Shown here: positions 29,512-37,795 of the stretch, one piece after another | Position numbering within the stretch: the stretch's first letter is position 1 | Layout: every line of letters starts with the position of its first letter | Assembly (NCBI GenBank): GCA_963763215.1 | Contig: CAVXNX010000023.1 | Coordinates: forward strand, 380,100-444,099 | DNA from: DASQZK01 sp963763215 | Lineage (GTDB): Bacteria > Bacteroidota > Bacteroidia > Bacteroidales > GCA-2748055 | DNA: 64,000 bases | Reading direction: 5' to 3' | Translations under genes and position numbers: made by a program | The notes under the pieces: generated by a model | Told to the model about the DNA's origin: nothing | The model's input: the letters and a program-made list of their open reading frames with translations, nothing else | Database searches by the model: none

Positions 29512-30708
29512 TTAAGAAGCCGCGTTTTTCCTGTTCCGGATCTCTGTCCGGCTGAGCGTAAAAATCACGATCGTAAACATGATGACGGCGACCAGGGCGC
29601 CGCCCCAGAAGGCGTAGCTGATCCCGCCGATGGAGAAAAACAGGGCGGCCACAAGGGGTCCGATCGTCTGACCGATCCTCAGGACCATGCCGTTGAGCGA
29701 CATAAACGCTGCCCGGTATTTCATCGGGGCCAGGCTGACCAGCAGTGTCTGGATGTTGGGGATATTTATCCCCTGGGCGGCACCGAAAATGACCGCCGGA
29801 AGAATCATCAGCCATTCACTGTGAATGAATGGGATGAGCACCAGGGAAATGAAGTAGAGGGTATATGAGGCTTTCAGCAGTGTGGATGGCCTGAATTTGC
29901 GCATCAGCCAGCCCGTCTGTGCCGAAGTCAGCGCCGTGGTGATCGATGAGGATGACATGATGACCCCGATGATCAGCGATGAAGCCGCAAAACGGTGCTC
30001 CATGATAAAGGGGAAATACGTCAGATAGGAACCATAAAGGATAATGAAGGTCAGGACGTTGAGGACAAACAGCGCCAGAACCTCTTTTTTCAGCACACTC
30101 TGAAAGGTGTTGATGAGATAATCTCTGATCGACTGGTCCTGCCTGGGTTCCTCGTTCTTCAACGCAAAGAGGACGAGAAAACCTGCCGGGATGGCCAGGA
30201 GGGGAAAATAGAACGGGAAGTTCCAGCCCAGCATGGCCAGTCCGCCGCCAAGAGCGGGATAAGCGGCAGTTCCGATGCTCAGCACACTTGCATTGTAGCC
30301 CATCGCCGCAGGACGGTCATCCTTTGAGAAAATATCACCAATCAGCGTGACATTTAAGGAGCCGAGGGAAGCCCCGCCGATGCCCTGCAAAAACCGGAAG
30401 AGAAGAAGCATGTTGTAATCATGGGTAAGGCTGCAGGCGAAACCCGCCAGGGCAAAGAGAAACAGAGCCGGGACCAGGACCGTTTTCCTTCCGAAGCGAT
30501 CGGCCAGGATCCCCAAAACCGGGGTCAGGAAAATTCCCGGTAGCGTAAAGACGGTGATCAGGTACCCGATTTTCTTGTAAGGAATATTGAAATGCTGAGA
30601 TATCGCCGGGAATGCCGGCGTGATGCTCGCCACCCCCATAACCGCCAGCAGGGTAATGAAAAAGATGATTTGCAGATTCTTGTTTCGTAAGAGTGACTTT
30701 CCCGGCAT
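29512..30708 (-). CDS. Major facilitator superfamily transporter
   Basis: 398 aa, 12 predicted membrane helices. The loop between helices 2 and 3 carries the MFS motif A, GILADRFGRKTVL. Helix 4 has FRFLQGIGGASLGS and helix 5 ends ATTALTSA-like motifs; the second half repeats with GWLMRKFRPSTLLK. This resembles drug- or small-molecule-efflux members. The substrate is unknown. It is convergent with the S9 peptidase, with only two bases between the stop codons. Confidence 0.9.
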   Translation of the reverse strand: MPGKSLLRNKNLQIIFFITLLAVMGVASITPAFPAISQHFNIPYKKIGYLITVFTLPGIFLTPVLGILADRFGRKTVLVPALFLFALAGFACSLTHDYNMLLLFRFLQGIGGASLGSLNVTLIGDIFSKDDRPAAMGYNASVLSIGTAAYPALGGGLAMLGWNFPFYFPLLAIPAGFLVLFALKNEEPRQDQSIRDYLINTFQSVLKKEVLALFVLNVLTFIILYGSYLTYFPFIMEHRFAASSLIIGVIMSSSSITTALTSAQTGWLMRKFRPSTLLKASYTLYFISLVLIPFIHSEWLMILPAVIFGAAQGINIPNIQTLLVSLAPMKYRAAFMSLNGMVLRIGQTIGPLVAALFFSIGGISYAFWGGALVAVIMFTIVIFTLSRTEIRNRKNAAS

Positions 30709-30735
30709 GGCTTATTAAAATGAAGTGTTGTGCTA

Positions 30736-30897
30736 AATAGTGCTTGCAAGAAAACGCCAATAGCTGCGTTATGCTCGACTTCAAAACAGTCATTTACGAA
30801 TAGTAAACTCCTGTTTTTCAGTCATCGCAAGCCTTGCTCTTGACGTTTTCTTATCAAGCACGGCTAAAAAACATGAGTTTTCTTTCTGACACTAAAT
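30736..30897. repeat. Dispersed element with inverted ends (family B, copy 1)
   Basis: The left end carries GTGCTTGCAAGAAAACG, matched by CGTTTTCTTATCAAGCAC at 30844-30861, so the inner part can fold as a hairpin. The right end GAGTTTTCTTTCTGACACTA is the reverse complement of the left end of the 53 kb element, and the left end matches that element's right end. The element lies between the MFS gene and the DUF2797 gene and has no open frame of note. Confidence 0.75.
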
Positions 30898-31007
30898 AAT
30901 GAAAATTTCCCCGGGTAGCCAAATGTAAATTCCCCCGGAAAATAACATAAGGATTCATACCGGGGATTTGTTGCTTTTGGCACTCATTTTTCTTTTCTTG
31001 CGCTAAA

Positions 31008-31820
31008 ATGACCGGCATGACCATCGAAGGAAACCTGCATAAAATGCAAACCGAACTCCGGGCAAAAGTGCAATACTTCCTGGAACTGGGCAACGGCATC
31101 GATCCGGTACCTGTCAATGACCTGATCGGCCGGGAGATCAGACTGGAATATCAGCATCAGATCCATTGCATCCGGTGCGGAAAGCTCACCCGCACTTCCT
31201 TTGCCCAGGGATATTGTTACCCATGCTTTGTTTCGGCTCCGGAAACCGAGGATTGTGTTCTCCGGCCCGAATTGTGCCGCGCTCATCTCGGCCAGGCCCG
31301 CGACCTGGTCTATGCGCAGGAGCATTGCCTGATTGATCATTTTGTCTACCTGGCGGTATCGGGCGGGCTGAAGGTGGGCGTGACACGGAATACCCAGGTG
31401 CCCACGCGCTGGATCGACCAGGGCGCGAGTGAGGCCATCAGGCTCGCGCGCACGCCGAACCGGTATATTGCCGGGACCATCGAAGTCGCCCTGAAAAACC
31501 ACTTTCGCGATAAAACCAACTGGCGCGACATGCTGACCAACAAGGAACGGGTAGCCATTCTGCTCAAGGAAGAGAAACAGCATGCACTTTCCGTCCTCCA
31601 TCCCGATTTTCAAATCTATGCCTGTGATGACGATGATGTGATCAGCATCACGTATCCCGTGGAAGTCTACCCCCAAAAAGTCAGGTCCGTCAACCTGGAT
31701 AAGGATCCCGTCGTTCGGGGGACACTGGCCGGCATCCGGGGCCAGTACCTGTTGTTCAGCGACGGCCGGGTACTCAATATCCGGAAACACGGCGGCTATG
31801 ATGTGATCCTGGGCTGGTAG
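31008..31820 (+). CDS. DUF2797 protein with zinc-ribbon-like cysteines
   Basis: 270 aa. A second ATG three codons in (31017) is equally possible. It contains a cysteine cluster CIRCGKLTRTSFAQGYCYPC (two CxxC pairs) and a further pair CVLRPELC, suggesting bound zinc. The section YLAVSGGLKVGVTRNTQVPTR followed by WIDQGASEAI is typical of DUF2797 and has the shape of a GIY-YIG-like nuclease core. The C-terminal part contains the two-domain fold with YDVILGW at the end. No function is established in the family. It stands alone on the plus strand. Confidence 0.86.
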   Translation: MTGMTIEGNLHKMQTELRAKVQYFLELGNGIDPVPVNDLIGREIRLEYQHQIHCIRCGKLTRTSFAQGYCYPCFVSAPETEDCVLRPELCRAHLGQARDLVYAQEHCLIDHFVYLAVSGGLKVGVTRNTQVPTRWIDQGASEAIRLARTPNRYIAGTIEVALKNHFRDKTNWRDMLTNKERVAILLKEEKQHALSVLHPDFQIYACDDDDVISITYPVEVYPQKVRSVNLDKDPVVRGTLAGIRGQYLLFSDGRVLNIRKHGGYDVILGW

Positions 31821-32058
31821 ATCCTTCTGTTCTGCCATCTTTCCTTTTACAGCTGCAGCACCCAATAAGGTGATTGCCGGTTATCGTGTACTTCCATCTG
31901 GTAAATGAACGGGGAGCTCTCCCTTTTTTATGGTCCCGGCGTACTGATTCATCCCCCGTTTCCACTTTTCCAAAAAAAATCCAAAAAATTTCATTCTTGT
32001 AAAGCTCAGAAATACAACAAGATAAAAAATAATATGAAAAAAAATTAGTACTATGTAT

Positions 32059-32090
32059 TGCATGGTAATGCAAAAAATATATATCTTTGT
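32059..32090 (+). promoter_or_regulatory. Promoter of the PadR / PspC operon with overlapping palindrome
   Basis: TATCTTTG (32083-32090) is a perfect -7 box, and TTG at 32059-32061 lies 21 bases upstream as a -33 box. The -33 box is part of the perfect palindrome TTGCATGGTAATGCAA (32059-32074), and ATGCAAT recurs at 32104-32110. The site would suit autorepression by the PadR protein encoded downstream. Confidence 0.68.
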
Positions 32091-32125
32091 ATAGAAATTA
32101 AGTATGCAATAAACAGTATTAAAAA

Positions 32126-32398
32126 ATGAAAACAACTTTGACATACGTCGCCTTGGGGATATTTGGACTGGCACTGGTGTCGGCAGGGCAAATATGTCCA
32201 TCCGGTAAGGCAGATTCAGAAACCAACCGGCCGGTCGCGATTGAGATTTTTCAATCGTCGATTGACGGTTCATGGGTTGATGAGCAGCCAGTCGGAAAAG
32301 AATCCAATGAACGTGAATCCTGGAAGACTGAAGAAGACACCCTTGAGTTTGAATCCTGGATGACAGATCTCTCACAGTGGACCGTAAAGAACAATTAA
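32126..32398 (+). CDS. Small acidic exported protein at the head of the PadR operon
   Basis: 90 aa. The N-terminus KTTLTYVALGIFGLALVSAG is a signal peptide or membrane anchor, and the rest is acidic and rich in Ser, Glu and Trp (SWVDEQP, SWKTEEDTLEFESW). I recognise no family. It starts 36 bases after the -7 box and ends 11 bases before the padR gene, so it belongs to the operon. Being the first gene after an autoregulated promoter, it might signal envelope state; that is speculation. Confidence 0.7.
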   Translation: MKTTLTYVALGIFGLALVSAGQICPSGKADSETNRPVAIEIFQSSIDGSWVDEQPVGKESNERESWKTEEDTLEFESWMTDLSQWTVKNN

Positions 32399-32409
32399 AA
32401 TAGGAAAAA

Positions 32410-32739
32410 ATGAATGTTGAAAATTCAAAAGCGCAAATGCGGAAAGGTATTCTGGAGTATTGCATCCTACTGATCCTGTCGCGGGAAGATGCTTATACAA
32501 CGGACATCATCAATTTGCTGAAGGAAAGTAAGCTGATTGTTGTTGAAGGTACCCTCTATCCACTTCTGACGCGGCAGAAAAATGCCGGGTTGCTTGGTTA
32601 CCGCTGGGAAGAATCGACTCAGGGACCTCCCAGGAAATACTACACGATTACCGAGCTCGGGAAGAAATACCTGAAAGAACTTGATAAATCATGGACCGAA
32701 CTGGTTGAATCTATTGACTCCATTAAAAAAGGGAAATAA
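32410..32739 (+). CDS. PadR family transcriptional regulator
   Basis: 109 aa. A single winged-helix domain with the PadR pattern: QMRKGILEYCILLILSREDAY, then IVVEGTLYPLLTRQKNAGLL (recognition helix and following helix) and the wing PPRKYYTITELGKKYLKE. It belongs to the short subfamily 2 with one C-terminal dimer helix. It lies between the small exported protein and the PspC gene, with 11 and 18 base gaps. PadR and PspC genes are commonly paired in Bacteroidota. Confidence 0.95.
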   Translation: MNVENSKAQMRKGILEYCILLILSREDAYTTDIINLLKESKLIVVEGTLYPLLTRQKNAGLLGYRWEESTQGPPRKYYTITELGKKYLKELDKSWTELVESIDSIKKGK

Positions 32740-32757
32740 ATTTAAAGTTTTAATACG

Positions 32758-34320
32758 ATGAAAAAAGCATTAAAAATCAATTTAAGCGGACAGATCTTTC
32801 ACATAGACGAAGACGCCTATGAGAAGCTTAAAATCTACCTTGACCGGATCAGCAGCCATTTTTCCAATGTTGAAGAAACCCGGGAGATCATTGCCGATAT
32901 CGAAGCACGGATTGCTGAACTTTTCCGTGAAAAATTCAGGGATGATTCGCAGGTCATCACGGTGGCCGATGTGGATCAAGTGATCAACATCATGGGGAAA
33001 CCGGAAGATTTCGCCGGCGAGGAAGAGGAAGAGGCCAAAAAGGGACCGTCGGGTTCCCGGCATTACCGCCGTCTTTACCGCGATCCTGATAATGCAGTGA
33101 TCGGTGGTGTGGCAGCCGGGCTGAGTGCCTACTTCAACATTGATCCCGTCGTACTGCGGATTCTCTTCGTGGTGCTTATCCTGGTCGGTTGGGGACTTCC
33201 CATCATCATTTATCTTGTTTTATGGATTGCCGTTCCCAAAGCGGAGACGGCTGCCCAGAAGCTCGAAATGCGGGGGGAGAAAGTGACCGTTTCAAACCTG
33301 GAAAAAAAAATCCGGGAGGAATATGAAGATGTGAAGGAGAATCTGCGCAAAGCCCGCAGGTCGGATACAGGACGGAAAACAGAAGATATTTTCACGCAAT
33401 TTTTTCACATCGTCGGCGTTATTTTTGTTGCTTTTCTGAAAGTTATCGCGGTGATCATTGCCCTGGTGTTCGTCGTGGCCGGGATCAGCATCATTGTCAG
33501 TGTGATCGGTTTTGCCTTCTTCGGCGCCAGCCTGATTCCCTTTGGCGTCATTCACGGTCTCGACATTGATCTGAACAATACCGTTTTACCCTTCCTCAAC
33601 CCGACGAATGCCAGTGTGATTGTCATTGCCGGCGCCCTGGTTATCCTTATCCCAATCCTGGCGATAATTTACGGACTTTTCAAGGCACTCTTCCGTTTCA
33701 AAGCACATGACAAGTCGCTTGGGGCAAGCGCCTTCGCCTTATGGATTCTGGCCCTGATCACCACGGTCGCCATGATCGCCTACGAATCGGGCAACTTTTC
33801 GAAGATGGAGGAAACCCGTTCAACCTACCCATTGAAAACGGTGACCAGCGATACCCTTTATGTCGCAGTCAATCCTGAAATGCTTTCCACGTTTAAATCC
33901 CTGAAGCATGTCGGGGTGAACAACCACTGGTACATTGTCAGGGGTGATGAATTTTACGGTGAAGTGAACATCGATGTGGAGCGGAGCGATGACAATGTGT
34001 TTAAATTAAGAGTGGTCAAGAGTTCACGGGGTTCAGATGAAAAATCGGCTGAGGAGATGGCGAACAGCATCGGCTACAACTATACCGTTAACGATTCGCT
34101 GCTGACGGTCGATCCGTATTTCCGGAACGCCTCCGGCGACCGGTACCATTCACAGAGCCTGGATCTCACCGTTTTCGTCCCGGAAGGCAAGGCGGTGAGC
34201 CTGAATAAAAACACAGCCGACTTTCTTGGTCACATCAATAACCTTGACCAGGTAACCAGTTACCGGATGGCGGGAAAAACCTGGGTGATGCACCAGGACG
34301 GACTGGAAAGTGTCAGGTAA
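32758..34320 (+). CDS. PspC domain envelope-stress protein with C-terminal adhesin-like (DUF4097-type) region
   Basis: 520 aa. The N-terminal 100 residues are a cytoplasmic helical region (SHFSNVEETREIIADIEARI) found in Bacteroidota PspC proteins. The PspC domain follows (RLYRDPDNAVIGGVAAGLSA and the next helix LRILFVVLILVGWGLPIIIY). Then comes a charged coiled coil (EKKIREEYEDVKENLRKA), three to four further helices, and a periplasmic beta-rich tail of about 170 residues. PspC proteins bind PspA-like regulators or act in membrane-stress response in other phyla; the role here is unproven. It is last in the operon; a weak terminator follows. Confidence 0.92.
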   Translation: MKKALKINLSGQIFHIDEDAYEKLKIYLDRISSHFSNVEETREIIADIEARIAELFREKFRDDSQVITVADVDQVINIMGKPEDFAGEEEEEAKKGPSGSRHYRRLYRDPDNAVIGGVAAGLSAYFNIDPVVLRILFVVLILVGWGLPIIIYLVLWIAVPKAETAAQKLEMRGEKVTVSNLEKKIREEYEDVKENLRKARRSDTGRKTEDIFTQFFHIVGVIFVAFLKVIAVIIALVFVVAGISIIVSVIGFAFFGASLIPFGVIHGLDIDLNNTVLPFLNPTNASVIVIAGALVILIPILAIIYGLFKALFRFKAHDKSLGASAFALWILALITTVAMIAYESGNFSKMEETRSTYPLKTVTSDTLYVAVNPEMLSTFKSLKHVGVNNHWYIVRGDEFYGEVNIDVERSDDNVFKLRVVKSSRGSDEKSAEEMANSIGYNYTVNDSLLTVDPYFRNASGDRYHSQSLDLTVFVPEGKAVSLNKNTADFLGHINNLDQVTSYRMAGKTWVMHQDGLESVR

Positions 34321-34332
34321 AAAATGGACGTA

Positions 34333-34356
34333 TTTCCCTTTCGAAAAGGAATTTTT
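34333..34356 (+). terminator. Weak Rho-independent terminator after the PspC gene
   Basis: TTCCCTTT, loop CG, AAAAGGAA forms a stem with one mismatch and is followed by five T residues, 13 bases beyond the stop codon. Confidence 0.42.
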
Positions 34357-34418
34357 ACAGAGACGGCGAGGGAACGGAGCTTGCCGAGGCAAGAAAAAAG
34401 ATGGTGAGGTTTAAAGGG

Positions 34419-34844
34419 TCAGAATCGTTCGGTCAGTTCGATCTCTTTCTTAACCAGGTCATCGAGGGTCACAGACTTGAAATAATCGATGATCTGTTGG
34501 TTCAGATCGCCCCAGAACCCTTTGACTGAGCATCCTTCCATGCGATCACAATGAATGTGGGATGAAAGGCAGTCGATGATACAGATTCCCGGTTCGAAGG
34601 CGTTATGAATGTCGTACATCGAAATTTCGGATGGTTCGCGGGTAAGCACATACCCGCTTTTTTTTCCTTTAAGATTACTGATCAGGTCGGAGGCTTTGAG
34701 CTCTGCGATGATGTGATCGAGGTATTTAAGGGAAATTCCCTGTTTTTCGGAAATATCTTTCTGAAGAACGCCATTTCCGGTAGTGTCTAAGGCAATTTCC
34801 ATCATGGCGCGAAGCCCGTAACGTATTTTCGTGCTGAATTTCAT
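34419..34844 (-). CDS. Rrf2 family transcriptional regulator, probably iron-sulfur
   Basis: 141 aa. Winged-helix of the Rrf2 type (FSTKIRYGLRAMMEIAL, KQGISLKYLDHIIAELKASDL). Cysteines at 88, 92, 99 and 105 lie in the loop that binds a cluster in IscR and NsrR (three cysteines, C-x6-C-x5-C here for the last three), so a redox- or nitric-oxide-sensing [Fe-S] cluster is likely. Its ATG overlaps the stop of the upstream YceI-like gene by four bases. It probably controls the YceI / porin group upstream. Confidence 0.93.
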   Translation of the reverse strand: MKFSTKIRYGLRAMMEIALDTTGNGVLQKDISEKQGISLKYLDHIIAELKASDLISNLKGKKSGYVLTREPSEISMYDIHNAFEPGICIIDCLSSHIHCDRMEGCSVKGFWGDLNQQIIDYFKSVTLDDLVKKEIELTERF

Positions 34845-35458
34845 TTTGTGACGAGAGAAGTTTCGTTCATGAGCTCTAAATCGAAACCAAAGTTAATAAT
34901 AACTTCATTTTTCACACGGATCAGGCCCATCGATTTTACGGGAGGTTGGATATCGAAATCGGTTAGTTTCAATTCCTTTTCTCCCCTGAGGAAGAGATCA
35001 TGATTGCTGCAGCTGTTCACACTGCAGATGATATGGTAACGGCGGGTTATCCCTGCCAGGGTAATGCTGATTTCCGGATCGATGCTGTCGGACCCGTAAT
35101 CGACATTTTCCAGTTGTTTCCTGGGTATCCGGATGATGATTTCCGGATGTTCATCGGCTTTGAGAAGGTCAAGGAAATCATGGTAAAGAAAAGGATTTCC
35201 GGTGGAGAATTGTTTGACGGGGATATGAATTTCCGTCATGGATGAAGAATCCGTATTCCGTGCCCAGTGCGTGTCGTTTACGGAAAGGTAAAGCTGGTGA
35301 TCGAGAGTTTGGCTGAGATGGAAATTACTCAGGTTGGTTTCGCCGTTGATATCAATGTATCCGGTGCAATTATTGGGAAAATACGAGATACGCCCGGCTG
35401 TCTGCGAGAATACCGAGGCAGGAATAAAAAAAAGTAATATGAAAAGTGCCGTCTTCAT
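34841..35458 (-). CDS. YceI-like periplasmic protein
   Basis: 205 aa with a signal peptide (LFILLFFIPASVFSQ). Strand pattern and words such as YIDINGETNLSNFHLSQ, EIHIPVKQFSTGN and SITLAGITRRYHI fit a divergent YceI beta-barrel, the lipocalin-like fold that binds isoprenoids or other lipids. A second, more canonical YceI is encoded at 36866-37441. It shares a four-base overlap with the Rrf2 gene and is separated from the porin by a strong hairpin. The family is likely; the ligand is unknown. Confidence 0.75.
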   Translation of the reverse strand: MKTALFILLFFIPASVFSQTAGRISYFPNNCTGYIDINGETNLSNFHLSQTLDHQLYLSVNDTHWARNTDSSSMTEIHIPVKQFSTGNPFLYHDFLDLLKADEHPEIIIRIPRKQLENVDYGSDSIDPEISITLAGITRRYHIICSVNSCSNHDLFLRGEKELKLTDFDIQPPVKSMGLIRVKNEVIINFGFDLELMNETSLVTK

Positions 35459-35531
35459 GTTACAGATCCTGGTTTAAATTTTTTTGTGATCTGCAGCCTC
35501 AACTGCAGGTCTGAAGAACGAGGCGGAGGGT

Positions 35532-35566
35532 AAAAATCCGGGCCCGGCCACACTGCCGGGCCCGGA
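35532..35566 (-). terminator. Rho-independent terminator after the porin gene
   Basis: TCCGGGCCCGG, 8-base loop, CCGGGCCCGGA is a perfect 11 bp stem; on the minus strand five T residues follow. It lies 20 bases after the porin stop and before the YceI-like / Rrf2 pair, so that pair is read either by leakage or from its own promoter. Confidence 0.83.
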
Positions 35567-35585
35567 CAAAACAACTAACCACGAA

Positions 35586-36812
35586 TTAGAATGAAATTCC
35601 TGCCTCTACCATGACGCCCTTGAAGCCGGCGTCACTTCCGTACATCGAAATGAAATTATTGTAAGTCTGATTAACGTATTCAAGTTTCGCAATGATGTTC
35701 TTGGTCATATCCCAGCCGGCTGCGATCTCGTAGCGGCTGACATTCATATCGGCATCGTTTTTCACGTAATTGTACCGTGCGCCGCCATAGAACTGGGCAT
35801 CTTTCCCGAAGTGGTAAAGCGCTTCAGCTGCATACTGGTTGTATTTGAAATCGTTGGTGCCCTTCGATCCCTTAGCCTGTTCGAGCGTACCGAAAAATTC
35901 CAGGCCATAGTAACGGGTGAACAGGTTCAGCATAATGGAGTTGTCATCACTGACGGAACCCGGTCCCCAGCGACCCGTGGTGTGATTGGATGTAATGTCG
36001 ACGTCACTTGCACTGAAGGTCTGCGGTTTCATCACCAGATAAAACCGGGAACCGGTACGGTCGCCGTTGTAAAGCGTAAAACCGTGGTTGTTCTTGGTGT
36101 GAATGGCCGAAACCGTGGCACGGACCCGGAGGTTGTCGTTGATCTGTTTGTCAATCCCGATCTTCCCGTAGGGACCCAGTTCTTTGGCCATATTGTAAGT
36201 AACGTATTCGTTGTTGCTGAAATTGACGAGAGAAGGTTTCAGATCTCCGGTGGTCAGACCGCCCATGATAATGAGCCCGGAGGGGTTCCTGAACATCAGT
36301 TCGGCGGCAGGAGCCGTCGTGAAAGCATCCATGATGTAATTGCCGACAAAACGGTTATTGACCACCTCTCCATTGTCGGAACGCCTGAAATGTTCATCAC
36401 CATAGTTGATCTCCGTGACACCAACTTTCAGGGTGAGGTAGTCCATCGCGTGATCAATGGCTGCGGAATGAAGGAAGGGCAGTTGATCCAGAACGAGATA
36501 ACCCCCTTTTACCCATGCCTCATTGTGATGCCTTGAGGAGAGATATGTGGTCAGATGTACCCTGACACCCTTGGCGAGATCACCCGTGATGGTAAAGTTG
36601 GCTGTCGGGAGGTTAAGACCTTTACCCAGGGGAACGAGCGCCGTATCGGCATGATTCTGTAGTGCCTGATATTGTAGGGCAAAATCTGCACCGACTTTTG
36701 CCTGGACATGCTCAAAGGGCATGTCATCGATTTGTGGCTGCTCAAAAGTCGTCTGCCCAAAAACCGAGATGGATAGGAGAAGCCCTATCGCCAAAATCTG
36801 AAATTTTCTCAT
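35586..36812 (-). CDS. Outer-membrane porin-like protein
   Basis: 408 aa. Signal peptide (FQILAIGLLLSISVFGQ). The mature part is rich in alternating hydrophobic strands and Asn/Gly turns and ends with MVEAGISF, the aromatic terminal strand needed for barrel assembly. Motifs such as LKVGVTEINYGDEHFRRSDNGE and GPYGKIGIDKQINDNLRVRA resemble hypothetical Bacteroidota porins. It sits between two YceI genes. The transported solute is unknown. Confidence 0.85.
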   Translation of the reverse strand: MRKFQILAIGLLLSISVFGQTTFEQPQIDDMPFEHVQAKVGADFALQYQALQNHADTALVPLGKGLNLPTANFTITGDLAKGVRVHLTTYLSSRHHNEAWVKGGYLVLDQLPFLHSAAIDHAMDYLTLKVGVTEINYGDEHFRRSDNGEVVNNRFVGNYIMDAFTTAPAAELMFRNPSGLIIMGGLTTGDLKPSLVNFSNNEYVTYNMAKELGPYGKIGIDKQINDNLRVRATVSAIHTKNNHGFTLYNGDRTGSRFYLVMKPQTFSASDVDITSNHTTGRWGPGSVSDDNSIMLNLFTRYYGLEFFGTLEQAKGSKGTNDFKYNQYAAEALYHFGKDAQFYGGARYNYVKNDADMNVSRYEIAAGWDMTKNIIAKLEYVNQTYNNFISMYGSDAGFKGVMVEAGISF

Positions 36813-36865
36813 AATTAATCTTTTAAAATGGTTTCTAAGTTTTACGTGTTAATGAATCATTGTTA

Positions 36866-37441
36866 TTAATCTGTAAACTCCAGTTTGAAATTGATCTTTA
36901 TTTCATTCCCGGTTTTCAATGTGCCGAGCATTGCGGTGGGAGGGGTGATGTTAAAATCACTCATTTTGAGATCCTTCGAACCGCTGACTTTAATCGTGCT
37001 CCCGCTCAGGGTTCCTTCGAATGGCAGGGTGATGTTTTTGGTTACCCCGGCAATGGTGACGTCTCCGGTGAGGGAACCATTGATCTTTCCGCCGTTTGAA
37101 ACAAGATTGCTGACCGATTTCATCCGGAAGGTGATTGTGGGATATTTTTTGGCTCTCAGGGCATCATGGGCCTTACCGTCCATGATGGAGCTTTCTCCGA
37201 CAATGTTATCGGATTTAACGGCGAAGTAAACATTGTCGATCTGATTGATCGAGCTGCCATTTTTGTCCACCGTCAGGTTGGCGGTAATGTCCTTTGCTTC
37301 CATCTCCCAGTCATGAAGGGTGGATGTCCCCTGAACGACAACGGAACTGTTTGCCTGTTCCAACCGGTATGACTGCTGCGCCAGAAGATCAGCTGTCCCG
37401 CCAAGTGCAATGATTAATGTGAATAAGATAAACCTTCTCAT
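36866..37441 (-). CDS. YceI family periplasmic protein
   Basis: 191 aa with signal peptide (LFTLIIALGGTADLLAQ). Canonical YceI sequence: YRLEQANSSVVVQGTSTLHDW, the conserved HDALRAKKYPTITF, GDVTIAGVTKNITLP and KMSDFNITPPTAMLG. The fold is an extended lipocalin that holds a polyprenyl chain in the known structures. It is the first gene of the YceI / porin set on the minus strand, with a -7 box upstream. Together with the Rrf2 regulator it suggests a respiration- or redox-linked envelope function. Confidence 0.94.
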   Translation of the reverse strand: MRRFILFTLIIALGGTADLLAQQSYRLEQANSSVVVQGTSTLHDWEMEAKDITANLTVDKNGSSINQIDNVYFAVKSDNIVGESSIMDGKAHDALRAKKYPTITFRMKSVSNLVSNGGKINGSLTGDVTIAGVTKNITLPFEGTLSGSTIKVSGSKDLKMSDFNITPPTAMLGTLKTGNEIKINFKLEFTD

Positions 37442-37485
37442 AATGTGTAAATTTAAAAACTATAAATCCTATAGAAATGGTAGGA

Positions 37486-37493
37486 CAAAATTA
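37486..37493 (-). promoter_or_regulatory. Candidate -7 box for the YceI / porin operon
   Basis: On the minus strand TAATTTTG fits TAnnTTTG, 44 bases before the YceI ATG. I see no good -33 partner. The remaining 300 bp to the next gene hold only AT-rich sequence with no other feature. Confidence 0.4.
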
Positions 37494-37795
37494 GATTGTT
37501 TTTTCAAAAACAGAAACTTTTTTAACATTTAACCACTAACCATTTTACCATACCCAACCTTTTCAGCGACTGAAAGCCTGACCGTTAAATACCAGTTAAA
37601 CAGATATATATCCATACATCCTGATATATTTATATGTTATATTAGACTGATTCTAAATTAGTTTCGCATTCTGTTTCCTGTCAGGAACAACAGGATGCAA
37701 GAGGAACGGTTCGTTAATGAATGTTAATAAACCTTAATATCGGGAAGAAAAGAAAGGGCGCATACGTTTACCGGAGTTTGGGTGAAAAGGGGACC

